Position numbers and translations under genes: made by a program
Shown here: piece by piece, positions 6,327 to 13,950 of the stretch
Position numbering within the stretch: the first letter of the stretch is position 1
How the letters are laid out: the number at the start of each line of letters is the position of its first letter
Assembly (NCBI GenBank): GCA_937944035.1
Contig: CALDZQ010000102.1
Location: 1 to 15,425 of the forward strand
Direction of reading: 5' to 3'
Source: an uncultured Neomegalonema sp.
Lineage (GTDB): Bacteria > Pseudomonadota > Alphaproteobacteria > Rhodobacterales > Rhodobacteraceae
Length of the DNA: 15,425 nucleotides
The notes under the pieces: model-generated
Seen by the model: only the letters and a program-made list of their open reading frames with translations
What the model was told of the DNA's origin: nothing
The model's database searches: none

Positions 6327-8102
6327 ATGGGCATACATTCAAAAGATGATGGCGTTGTTCACGCGGCCGAGGCGAAACCATCCCGCCTCATTGCCGCTGA
6401 GAACCGATCTGGCTTGGCGATTGCTCACGCACGCCAGCTTTACGGCAGGTTCGCGCCCGACCCTGCATTAACAGAAGACAGTGATGTTGATTTCTGTTGC
6501 CGACATTTGGCCATCCCTTACTCTGCGAAAAACGGGATGATGGCGTTGGCCGCAACCACACATGCTGACGGACTAGCCGCCATCCGGGAAATCCCTGCCG
6601 CACAATCAATCGAAGATATTGTACTGGTGCCGAAAGCACAAATGCTGGCGCACCTTCAAGCGCGGTTTGGGCACATACTTACGGATCGCGCCGTGAACGG
6701 GCTTTACCAATCGCAACCAAACCTATCCGCTCGCTCACCAATAAGTACCGGAATCAAAGCACTGCTCGGAGCGTTGGCTTTCTGTGCTTTGGCCTCAATA
6801 GCAGGACTGGGAGGTTATAGTGCGTCGATATTTTGGACATTTATCGCTGTATATTTGCTTGCGACCACCACATTACGTCTGATCCTCGTAGGTTCGGCGT
6901 TGAGAAAGCAAAGACCTACAGCAACATCACTCCCGGCAAAACTGCCCGTTGTAACACTACTGATACCGGTCTATCAGGAAGCTGACAGTATGCCGGCTCT
7001 GCTCCAGTCTCTCGAACGATTGCGCTACCCGAAGCAGCAGTTGGATGTGAAGATTTTAGTCGAGTCTGATGATTACGAGACTCGTAAGGAACTTGCATCA
7101 CTGCCTGATTTTCCTTGGTGCGAGATACTTGTGGTTCCGAAAAGCAGCCCCAGAACCAAACCAAAAGCGCTCAATTACGCCCTACCCTTCGCCCGTGGCG
7201 CAATCGTGGGAATTTTTGATGCGGAAGATTGTCCAGACCCGGATCAGATAATTGATGCCATCATCGCACTGCACAACGCGCCGGCCGATGTGATTTGCGC
7301 GCAGGCGCGTTTGAGTCACTACAATCCTGAAGAAAGCGTGCTTACACGCTGCGTTGCATTAGAATACGCAATGTGGTTTGACGCGCTTTTGCTGGGACTG
7401 AGCCGACTTAACCTGCCTGTACCTCTGGGCGGTACGTCGCTGTATGTGAAAACCCGCGAATTGCGCGAATTGGGCGGTTGGGACCCCGACAATGTGACCG
7501 AGGATGCCGATCTCGGCTTGCGCATTGCCAGAGCGGGTTATCGTGCGACTGTCTTTAATTCAATAACTTATGAAGAGGCTACAACATCTGCCGGTGCTTG
7601 GGTGCGGCAACGATCCCGTTGGATTAAAGGTTTTATGGTAACTTGGATTGTTCACATGAAAAACCCCGTGCGGCTGGTCAAAGAACTGGGTGCGCTCCCC
7701 ACACTTGCAATCAACATAATGCTTTTGGACGGATTTCTTGCGTTCCTAATACAGCCGTTCATTTTTATTGCACTGTTAGCATCTGTTTTCGGCGTCCCGC
7801 TTTCTTGGATGGATCACTGGGATACTCCTTTTGCTATGGCTACATATGCGATCCTGTTAATTGGCCAAATCGCTATTATTGGCGCCGCTTTTGTGCAATC
7901 CCGCAAGCGTTTTGGTATTAGAGTTGCGATTTTTGCGCCCTTGCTTTGTCTTTATTGGATGATGGGTGGCATAGCGGCATTTCGTGCAGCTTCACAATTA
8001 TTCGGGCGTTGCCAGTTTTGGGACAAGACGACCCATTGTGTCAGCCCGATCGCGCGAAGCCGTAGGGAGGAAGCAATCGGGACATTGAGGGATTCGATTT
8101 AA
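6327..8102 (+). CDS. Membrane family 2 glycosyltransferase with N-terminal GspE/MshEN-like domain
   Basis: This is an inner-membrane polysaccharide-type glycosyltransferase of 591 residues. From about 205 there is a GT-A fold domain: VTLLIPVYQEAD, the ESDDYETR motif (about 246-253), FDAED (297-301) as the metal/UDP-sugar DxD-like site, TED (391-393) with the catalytic Asp, and QRSRW (428-432), the QxxRW signature of processive GT2 enzymes. I predict two membrane helices before it (about 145-190) and three after (about 461-487, 503-524, 533-553). Residues about 30-117 resemble the N-terminal domain of type II secretion ATPases (ending in a QMLAHLQARFG-like helix), a fold that binds cyclic di-GMP in MshEN proteins; the binding motif is not clear here. 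I choose ATG 6327 over GTG 6324 because AGGGGG at 6314-6319 is spaced 7 bases from it. Product sugar unknown; no other polysaccharide genes adjoin. Confidence 0.85.
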   Translation: MGIHSKDDGVVHAAEAKPSRLIAAENRSGLAIAHARQLYGRFAPDPALTEDSDVDFCCRHLAIPYSAKNGMMALAATTHADGLAAIREIPAAQSIEDIVLVPKAQMLAHLQARFGHILTDRAVNGLYQSQPNLSARSPISTGIKALLGALAFCALASIAGLGGYSASIFWTFIAVYLLATTTLRLILVGSALRKQRPTATSLPAKLPVVTLLIPVYQEADSMPALLQSLERLRYPKQQLDVKILVESDDYETRKELASLPDFPWCEILVVPKSSPRTKPKALNYALPFARGAIVGIFDAEDCPDPDQIIDAIIALHNAPADVICAQARLSHYNPEESVLTRCVALEYAMWFDALLLGLSRLNLPVPLGGTSLYVKTRELRELGGWDPDNVTEDADLGLRIARAGYRATVFNSITYEEATTSAGAWVRQRSRWIKGFMVTWIVHMKNPVRLVKELGALPTLAINIMLLDGFLAFLIQPFIFIALLASVFGVPLSWMDHWDTPFAMATYAILLIGQIAIIGAAFVQSRKRFGIRVAIFAPLLCLYWMMGGIAAFRAASQLFGRCQFWDKTTHCVSPIARSRREEAIGTLRDSI

Positions 8103-8138
8103 GCTTGCGCCAACTCACGGCATGACACAAAACGCGCT

Positions 8139-9479
8139 ATGACCAGCATTCAGAATAGACCACCCAAAATTGGTATGGTTAGCTTAGGCTGCCCAAAAGC
8201 CCTTGTTGACTCGGAACGCATTCTCACCCGATTGCGCTCAGAGGGGTATCAATTTTCGCCAGATTACAATGGGGCTGACGCTGTCATTGTAAATACATGC
8301 GGCTTTCTAGACAGTGCCAAGGCGGAAAGCCTTGAGGCCATTGGTGAGGCAATTCGCGAAAACGGCAAGGTGATTGTCACAGGCTGTATGGGTGCAGAGG
8401 CTCAATCAATCATGGATGCGCATCCGGCCGTTCTGGCGGTGTCCGGACCTCAGCAATATGAGCAGGTCATGGACGCGGTTCATGCGGCTGTTCCACCTCG
8501 TCCCGACCCGCACATCGATCTGATCCCGGCCCCCCGTGAGGGTCAAGGCGTTCGTCTTACGCCGCGTCATTACGCGTATTTAAAGATTTCCGAAGGCTGC
8601 AATCACGCGTGCAAGTTTTGCATCATCCCTTCAATGCGCGGAAAGCTGGTGTCCCGCCCCGTTCACGCCGTACTTCGCGAGGCGGAGAGGCTTGTAGAAT
8701 CCGGAGTAAAGGAACTTCTGGTGATCTCGCAGGACACTTCCGCTTATGGCGTGGATGTGAGCTACAAGACCGAGGAATGGCACGGAAAGTCCTATCGGAC
8801 CGACCTGCATGATCTCTGCGAGGGGCTAGGAACACTAGGGGTTTGGGTCCGGCTGCACTACGTCTATCCGTACCCGTCGGTTGATAAGATTATCCCTTTG
8901 ATGGCGTCAGGTAAAATCCTGCCTTATTTGGATATTCCATTCCAACACGCCTCGCCCAAGGTGTTGAGATCAATGCGCCGCCCGGCCAATCAGGAAAAGA
9001 CCCAGGACCGCATCGCGGCCTGGCGATCAGTCTGTTCTGAATTAACGATCAGGTCGACGTTTATCGTAGGCTTTCCAGGTGAGTCAGAAGAAGATTTCCA
9101 GATTCTCTTGGACTGGCTAACAGAGGTTCAACTCGACCGCGTCGGGTGCTTTAAATACGAGAATGTCGATGGTGCAGCCGCGAACGATCTGCCGGATCAG
9201 GTTCCTGAAGACGTGAAGCAAGAGCGTTGGGAGCGGCTTATGACACACCAACAGAGGATCAGTGAGGCGCGGCTTGCGAGCAAGGTGGGTCGCAGAATGA
9301 ACGTGTTGATTGATACCATCGACGAGGACGGAGCCGAGGCCCGCTCAAGTGCTGATGCGCCTGAAATCGACGGCAATGTGTTCATAGACGAAAACTTCGA
9401 GTCGCTATCGCCCGGCGACATTGTCGAAGTTAAGATTGACGAAAGCGGCGAGCACGATCTATGGGCCACACGCGCCTGA
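8139..9479 (+). CDS. rimO: Ribosomal protein S12 methylthiotransferase RimO
   Basis: RimO is a radical SAM enzyme with two iron-sulfur clusters that adds a methylthio group to the conserved Asp of ribosomal protein S12 (Asp88 in E. coli). The 446 residues are of family length. The N-terminal domain begins KIGMVSLGCPKALVDSE, a sequence typical of RimO rather than MiaB, with auxiliary cluster Cys18, Cys54 and Cys83. The radical SAM triad is Cys154, Cys158 and Cys161 in CNHACKFC, followed by IIPSMRG. DIPFQHASPKVLRSMRRP and FIVGFPGESEEDF are also present, and a TRAM domain occupies the last 70 or so residues. The ATG at 8139 has no clear Shine-Dalgarno sequence. It starts 36 bases after the glycosyltransferase and may be read from the same transcript although no functional link is evident. 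It ends 44 bases from the convergent carboxypeptidase gene. Confidence 0.97.
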   Translation: MTSIQNRPPKIGMVSLGCPKALVDSERILTRLRSEGYQFSPDYNGADAVIVNTCGFLDSAKAESLEAIGEAIRENGKVIVTGCMGAEAQSIMDAHPAVLAVSGPQQYEQVMDAVHAAVPPRPDPHIDLIPAPREGQGVRLTPRHYAYLKISEGCNHACKFCIIPSMRGKLVSRPVHAVLREAERLVESGVKELLVISQDTSAYGVDVSYKTEEWHGKSYRTDLHDLCEGLGTLGVWVRLHYVYPYPSVDKIIPLMASGKILPYLDIPFQHASPKVLRSMRRPANQEKTQDRIAAWRSVCSELTIRSTFIVGFPGESEEDFQILLDWLTEVQLDRVGCFKYENVDGAAANDLPDQVPEDVKQERWERLMTHQQRISEARLASKVGRRMNVLIDTIDEDGAEARSSADAPEIDGNVFIDENFESLSPGDIVEVKIDESGEHDLWATRA

Positions 9480-9523
9480 GCGAAGAAATCTCACGCCGCG
9501 ATGCGACCTTCATTCCCGTCCGT

Positions 9524-10855
9524 CTAACTTTTTGCTTCCTGAATAGCGAAGCAAGCGATCCCTCTGCGTGACAGAGAACGACAAGCGTTCTCTGCCTGAC
9601 CGCGCGCCAGACCGGAAAAACGGGCGCGATACATAGCACGCCCGTTTTTAACACGCCGTGAAACCATCGGTTCGGCCCGAACAAGCTGGGGTGATCGCAA
9701 AGCTTTCGCTTTTTCGAGCATATGTTCAGCTTGAGTCAGCTTTCTAAACGCACCGACCTGAACCGCCCACTCGCCTTTGATCTGCGTCCTCGCCGCTTGT
9801 GCTTCAGGGACAATTATCCGCTGCAAAGCCCGCAATCCGTTGGCGACCGCCCACGGATCTGATTGGCTGCGCATAGCGACTAATGCGCGGGGAGCGGATT
9901 GGACAATCTTTGAAGGGCGGGCAATGGGTTGTGCTTTTGCAACAACAACCTCAGTCTTGGTGGAAATGTAACGCGGGTTTTGTCTGGGTAACGGCGAGGC
10001 CGCCATCATCTGAGGCGCAGGCATTGCAGGTCGCACTGGCAATTTAGCGAAACCTTCATCCAATATAGCGCGCATATGGCGGTCACGTCGTTTGCTTGTT
10101 TTTCCACCGAACACAACGCCAATAACGCGCCGGCCGTCCCGCTCGGCTGAGGCCACCAGATTAAAGCCTGACGCTCTGGTATATCCCGTCTTGATGCCAT
10201 CTGCGCCGCTATAACTGCTCAGGAGTTTATTAGTCGCTCTCAATTTGCGCCCGTGATACCGGACGCTCTTTCGCTTAAACATCGGATAATATTGAGGAAA
10301 ATCCTTGAATAGACGCTGCCCCAGCTTGGCCATGTCCCTGGCAGTTGAATACTGCCCGGATTTGGTAAGGCCATTAGCGTTTTTGAATTGGGTGCTTTTC
10401 ATACCCAAAGACCGCGATTTGCGCGTCATCATCCGGGCAAACTCAGCGACACTTCCTCCAATAGCCTCAGCGATCACCGTCGCCGAGTCATTAGCCGATT
10501 TGGTGGCACAGGATTGGATCGCATCGCGCATCGAAATCGTGCTGCCTGCCTTTAACCCCAGCTTAGAGGCCGGCTCACGCGCCGCAGTACGAGAGACTTT
10601 TAAAGGAGTGTCCAGCGTGAAGCGACCCGACTCGATGGCTTCAAAAGCCATGTATAGTGTCATCATTTTTGTCAAAGACGCAGGATACAGGCGTTTATCA
10701 GCGTTTCGCGCGCGCAATACCTCGCCTGAGTGTGCGTCAATTACAAAAGAGGCGTATTTCGAATTGGCATATGCGGTCGTGGAGGACACAGTCCCGATGC
10801 AGAGCATCGCCACCAACAAAACCATCATCCGCATAATGCGGGATAAACTCGTCAT
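9524..10855 (-). CDS. D-alanyl-D-alanine carboxypeptidase (S11 family) with C-terminal SPOR domain
   Basis: This periplasmic penicillin-binding protein is expected to trim the terminal D-Ala from peptidoglycan stem peptides. Of 443 residues, 1-31 look like a signal peptide (hydrophobic MMVLLVAMLCIGTV, cleavage probably after AYA). The catalytic domain shows all three S11 motifs: SLTK with nucleophile Ser60 (60-63), SAN (120-122) and KTG (222-224). The PBP5-type C-terminal beta domain appears to be absent. Instead there is a basic, Pro/Ala-rich linker (about 273-358) and a SPOR domain (about 361-440, starting GEWAVQVGAFRKLTQAE), a fold that binds denuded glycan strands at the division septum. 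The ATG at 10855 follows GAGG at a spacing of about 5. The gene diverges from clpS and converges on rimO. Its SPOR-coding part contains two strong DNA hairpins. Confidence 0.93.
   Translation of the reverse strand: MTSLSRIMRMMVLLVAMLCIGTVSSTTAYANSKYASFVIDAHSGEVLRARNADKRLYPASLTKMMTLYMAFEAIESGRFTLDTPLKVSRTAAREPASKLGLKAGSTISMRDAIQSCATKSANDSATVIAEAIGGSVAEFARMMTRKSRSLGMKSTQFKNANGLTKSGQYSTARDMAKLGQRLFKDFPQYYPMFKRKSVRYHGRKLRATNKLLSSYSGADGIKTGYTRASGFNLVASAERDGRRVIGVVFGGKTSKRRDRHMRAILDEGFAKLPVRPAMPAPQMMAASPLPRQNPRYISTKTEVVVAKAQPIARPSKIVQSAPRALVAMRSQSDPWAVANGLRALQRIIVPEAQAARTQIKGEWAVQVGAFRKLTQAEHMLEKAKALRSPQLVRAEPMVSRRVKNGRAMYRARFSGLARGQAENACRSLSRRGIACFAIQEAKS
9572..9594. repeat. Perfect 9-bp hairpin inside the SPOR coding region
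   Basis: CAGAGAACG (9572-9580) and CGTTCTCTG (9586-9594) are exact inverted copies around a 5-base loop. They fall in the codons for carboxypeptidase residues 421-428. There is no T tract on either side, so it is not a canonical intrinsic terminator. It lies 21 bases from the terminator-like hairpin at 9616-9649 and would form in both the rimO read-through RNA and the carboxypeptidase mRNA. Confidence 0.6.
9616..9649 (+). terminator. Terminator-like hairpin with A and T tracts, likely for rimO, inside the opposing gene
   Basis: AAAAACGGGCG at 9616-9626 and CGCCCGTTTTT at 9639-9649 form a perfect 11-bp stem with a 12-base loop. On the plus strand this gives a GC-rich hairpin followed directly by five T, 137 bases after the rimO stop, which fits an intrinsic terminator. 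Because the stem is flanked by A and T tracts it has the same form on the minus strand, where it lies in the codons for carboxypeptidase residues 403-414. The loop is longer than usual and the T tract is short, so efficiency is uncertain. Confidence 0.55.
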
Positions 10856-11049
10856 TTTCGCCTCAGCCTGTTATCAGTGAGCGGTGACCGCTTCATTACA
10901 TGTTTCGTACCACACTCTCCCTAATTTGGGGTAGGTGCAGGATGTAATAAGTTGAAGATTTTTTTATTCCTCAATTCACCGCCCTTTCCTAGACGCTATC
11001 CGCCTCTATATAACACTCATGTCGAACGGCAGTCACGGAAACCGCAAAT
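10856..11049. promoter_or_regulatory. Divergent intergenic region between carboxypeptidase gene and clpS
   Basis: This 194-base gap, the largest in the window, must carry promoters for the carboxypeptidase gene and for clpS. For clpS, TATATAAC at 11007-11014 is a good -10 candidate with a poor -35 (around 10985-10991), leaving a leader of about 30 bases. The clpS ATG has only a weak GGA upstream. A perfect palindrome lies at 10880-10892 near the carboxypeptidase start. ATTACAT (10895-10901) is repeated inverted at 10942-10948. A T7 run at 10959-10965 has no stem in front of it. Confidence 0.45.
10880..10892. promoter_or_regulatory. 13-bp perfect palindrome AGCGGTGACCGCT (possible operator)
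   Basis: AGCGGT and ACCGCT are exact inverted copies around a single central G. The site lies 25-37 bases upstream of the carboxypeptidase ATG on the minus strand, where it could bind a dimeric regulator or form part of the 5' leader. No other copy was noticed in the window, so no regulon can be inferred. Confidence 0.35.
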
Positions 11050-11406
11050 ATGAGACGGAAGAATTTTGAGATCGTTATCCAGTCGCCCCGAATGATGGGT
11101 GACGATGGAGACCGTGATACAACCGTCCTCACAAAACCTAAAATGCGCACACAGCGACCTTCGATGTACAAAGTCATCATTCTGAATGATGATTTTACAC
11201 CGATGGAGTTTGTGGTCTTTGTACTGGAACGTATTTTTCATCTCACTCACGAAAAAGCCTTCGAGATTATGCTGACCGTGCACATGAAGGGGGCCGCCGT
11301 TGTGGGGGTCTATACCTTTGAAATCGCTGAGACAAAAGTTGCCGCCGTGATGGACATTGCACGACAGAACGAGCATCCGCTTAAATGCCGAATGGAGAAA
11401 GATTAA
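11050..11406 (+). CDS. clpS: ATP-dependent Clp protease adaptor ClpS
   Basis: ClpS binds proteins with bulky hydrophobic N-terminal residues (N-degrons) and hands them to ClpA for degradation by ClpAP. The 118 residues consist of a flexible N-terminal tail of about 35 residues and the conserved domain from about 38. The degron pocket is intact: N46-D47-D48 and T50-P51-M52 in LNDDFTPMEFV, His78 in TVHMKG, and the characteristic VYTFEIAETKV and NEHPLKCRMEK. The start ATG at 11050 gives the longest frame; ATG 11092 would drop 14 tail residues and has no better Shine-Dalgarno sequence. It precedes clpA by 156 bases, the usual order for this pair. Only one ClpS is visible, so the presence of a second paralogue elsewhere cannot be judged. 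Confidence 0.95.
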   Translation: MRRKNFEIVIQSPRMMGDDGDRDTTVLTKPKMRTQRPSMYKVIILNDDFTPMEFVVFVLERIFHLTHEKAFEIMLTVHMKGAAVVGVYTFEIAETKVAAVMDIARQNEHPLKCRMEKD

Positions 11407-11519
11407 CATAGCATTATAAAAAAACTTGCTGGAGGCGAATTAAACTTCGTGACGCAAATGGAATGCCGTGTTGAACTGTAGACGAAAACGATCCGCGCGG
11501 TGCGCCGTGCGAAGGCTGC

Positions 11520-11536
11520 TTCGGGACTTCCCCGAA
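11520..11536 (+). other. Small hairpin in the clpS-clpA gap
   Basis: TTCGGG (11520-11525) and CCCGAA (11531-11536) pair perfectly around a 5-base loop, 26 bases before the clpA start and 14 bases before its Shine-Dalgarno sequence. It lacks a T tract and so is unlikely to be a terminator. It could mark an mRNA processing or attenuation point between clpS and clpA, but this is speculation. Confidence 0.3.
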
Positions 11537-11562
11537 TGACAGTGACAACGAGGAGAGTGGCC

Positions 11563-13899
11563 GTGCCATCATTCACGAATTCGCTCGAAGAGGCTTTGCA
11601 CCGCGCTCTCGCGGCGGCAAACGAGCGACATCACGAACTAGCAACGCTTGAACACCTTCTCCTCGCCCTGATTGATGAAGCCGATGCCGCTCAAGTTATG
11701 CGCGCATGTGGTGTCGATCTGGAGGAGTTGCGCGGAGCACTTACCGCCTATGTAGACGAGCAACTGTCGAATCTCGTTTCTGACGCGGAAGGGACAGAGG
11801 CAACACCAACAACCGGATTCCACAGGGTTATTCAGCGCGCTGCCGCGCATGTACAAAGTTCCGGACGATCGGAAGTGACAGGCGCAAACATTCTTGTCGC
11901 CATATTCCATGAAAGGGAAAGTTACGCCGTCTACTTTCTCCAAGAACAAGACATGAGCCGCTACGACGCTAAAAACTTTATCGCGCACGGTGTGGCAAAA
12001 GATCCTGCACTTAACGAGGCGCGCCCCGTGATCGGCTCCGATGGTTCGGAAGACAGCCCAGAGGACGAAAGCACGGTCGCCGGAGAAGCGGGCGCTAAGC
12101 CGGAAACCGCTCTTGAAAAATATTGCGTCGACTTAAATGCCAAATCGGAAAACGGTGATGTTGATCCGTTGATTGGCCGCAACCACGAGGTTGACCGGTG
12201 TATCCAAGTGCTTTGCCGCAGGCGTAAAAATAACCCACTTCTCGTCGGTGATCCTGGTGTCGGCAAGACGGCTATCGCTGAAGGCCTCGCACGTAAAATT
12301 ACCGAGGGTGCAACACCGGAAGTGTTGCTCGGAGCAACAATTTTCTCCTTAGACATGGGCGCATTGCTTGCCGGAACACGCTATCGTGGTGATTTTGAAG
12401 AACGCCTGAAAGCTGTGATGAACGAACTTGAGGAGCATGAAGACGCGATTCTTTTCATCGATGAAATCCATACGGTAATCGGTGCAGGTGCGACTTCCGG
12501 TGGGGCTATGGATGCTTCGAACCTTCTCAAACCCGCATTGCAATCAGGTAAGTTGCGTTGCATGGGGTCGACGACATATAAAGAATATCGTCAGCACTTC
12601 GAAAAAGATCGTGCCTTATCAAGGCGCTTTCAAAAGATTGATGTCAACGAACCTTCCGTGGAAGACGCGATCAAAATCCTACGAGGCGTAAAACCGTATT
12701 TTGAAGAGCACCACGGCGTTCGTTACACTGCGGATGCGATAAAGTCGGCTGTGGAACTTTCCGCACGCTACATCCATGATCGTAAATTGCCGGATAAAGC
12801 GATTGATGTGATTGATGAAGTCGGGGCTGCACAAATGCTGGTTCCGGAATCGCGTCGTCGCAAGACGATGACATCGAAAGAGATTGAAGCGGTGGTGGCA
12901 AAGATCGCGCGAATTCCCGCAAAATCTGTATCCAAAAACGACACCGAAGTTCTCAAGGATCTCGAAAAATCACTCAAACGCGTTGTGTTCGGACAGGATA
13001 ACGCAATTTCGGCCCTGTCGGGAGCCATCAAACTTGCCCGCGCAGGTTTGCGTGAACCGGAGAAACCAATCGGTTGTTACGTTTTCACGGGACCGACAGG
13101 CGTTGGCAAAACCGAGGTGGCAAACCAACTTGCGGACTCCCTCGGTGTTAAAATGCTTCGTTTCGATATGTCGGAATACATGGAGAAGCATTCTGTCAGT
13201 CGCCTCATCGGTGCACCTCCCGGATATGTGGGCTTCGATCAGGGTGGGTTGCTAACCGATGGCGTTGACCAGCATCCGCACAGCGTGCTGCTTCTTGACG
13301 AAATCGAGAAGGCGCATCCTGACGTGTACAATATCCTGCTTCAGGTCATGGATCATGGAAAGCTGACGGATCACAGCGGTAAGACCACTGATTTCCGCAA
13401 TGTTATCCTCATTATGACTTCAAACGCAGGCGCTTCAGACTCAGCCCGACCTCCAATCGGCTTCGGCCGTGATAAGCGTGAGGGCGAAGATCAGGAGGCG
13501 ATTGAAAAGCTGTTCACTCCAGAGTTCCGTAATCGGCTCGACGCCACCATTGCGTTTGCCCCACTTTCACGCGACGTGGTTATCAAGGTGGTTGAGAAAT
13601 TCGTCTTGCAGCTGGAAGGGCAACTATCAGATCGGAATGTCAGCTTTGAGTTGACACAGCCAGCGGCTGAATGGTTGGCTAAAAAAGGGTATGATGAAAA
13701 ACTTGGCGCACGGCCCTTGTCCCGTGTCATCCAGGAAAACATCAAGAAACCTCTCGCTGAGGAGTTGCTGTTTGGCAAGCTTGCCAAGGGCGGTATCGTG
13801 AGGGTTGGTGTGAAGAAAGGCAAACTTGATCTCGTCATTCTGCCCCCTGACCCCCCCCGTATCGGAGGCAAGAAAACTCCGTTGTTAACAGCGGGCTAA
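11563..13899 (+). CDS. clpA: ATP-dependent Clp protease ATP-binding subunit ClpA
   Basis: ClpA is the hexameric AAA+ unfoldase that feeds substrates into ClpP. The protein has 778 residues: a Clp N domain (about 1-145) with LEEALHRALAAANERHHE and LATLEHLLLALID, an acidic linker, AAA-1 with Walker A GDPGVGKT (Lys235) and Walker B LFIDEIHT (Asp300, Glu301), and AAA-2 with Walker A GPTGVGKT (Lys516) and Walker B LLLDEIEKAH (Asp579, Glu580). The tripeptide I632-G633-F634 matches the IGL/IGF loop that docks on ClpP. There is no ClpB-like coiled-coil middle domain, and clpS is adjacent, so ClpA is preferred over ClpB or ClpC. I start at GTG 11563 because AGGAG at 11551-11555 is spaced 7 bases from it and family proteins begin PSF; GTG 11500 and ATG 11536 are in frame but lack such a site. 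Confidence 0.96.
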   Translation: MPSFTNSLEEALHRALAAANERHHELATLEHLLLALIDEADAAQVMRACGVDLEELRGALTAYVDEQLSNLVSDAEGTEATPTTGFHRVIQRAAAHVQSSGRSEVTGANILVAIFHERESYAVYFLQEQDMSRYDAKNFIAHGVAKDPALNEARPVIGSDGSEDSPEDESTVAGEAGAKPETALEKYCVDLNAKSENGDVDPLIGRNHEVDRCIQVLCRRRKNNPLLVGDPGVGKTAIAEGLARKITEGATPEVLLGATIFSLDMGALLAGTRYRGDFEERLKAVMNELEEHEDAILFIDEIHTVIGAGATSGGAMDASNLLKPALQSGKLRCMGSTTYKEYRQHFEKDRALSRRFQKIDVNEPSVEDAIKILRGVKPYFEEHHGVRYTADAIKSAVELSARYIHDRKLPDKAIDVIDEVGAAQMLVPESRRRKTMTSKEIEAVVAKIARIPAKSVSKNDTEVLKDLEKSLKRVVFGQDNAISALSGAIKLARAGLREPEKPIGCYVFTGPTGVGKTEVANQLADSLGVKMLRFDMSEYMEKHSVSRLIGAPPGYVGFDQGGLLTDGVDQHPHSVLLLDEIEKAHPDVYNILLQVMDHGKLTDHSGKTTDFRNVILIMTSNAGASDSARPPIGFGRDKREGEDQEAIEKLFTPEFRNRLDATIAFAPLSRDVVIKVVEKFVLQLEGQLSDRNVSFELTQPAAEWLAKKGYDEKLGARPLSRVIQENIKKPLAEELLFGKLAKGGIVRVGVKKGKLDLVILPPDPPRIGGKKTPLLTAG

Positions 13900-13950
13900 C
13901 CTTCTCGGCCGACAAGGTACATGAAACCGAGGTCGCCTGTGGAGATGATG

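Noticed and set aside
10959..10965. T7 run as an intrinsic terminator
   Set aside because: No GC-rich stem precedes it on the plus strand, and it lies in a divergent gap where no transcript should end.
11449..11481. A ten-codon mini frame (GTG start, TAG stop) between clpS and clpA as a leader peptide
   Set aside because: The GGAGG upstream is 13 bases away, too far for normal initiation, and the peptide has no regulatory codon run.
11500..11562. GTG start giving ClpA 21 more residues
   Set aside because: No Shine-Dalgarno sequence precedes it, the extra residues do not match the family, and AGGAG is ideally placed for GTG 11563.
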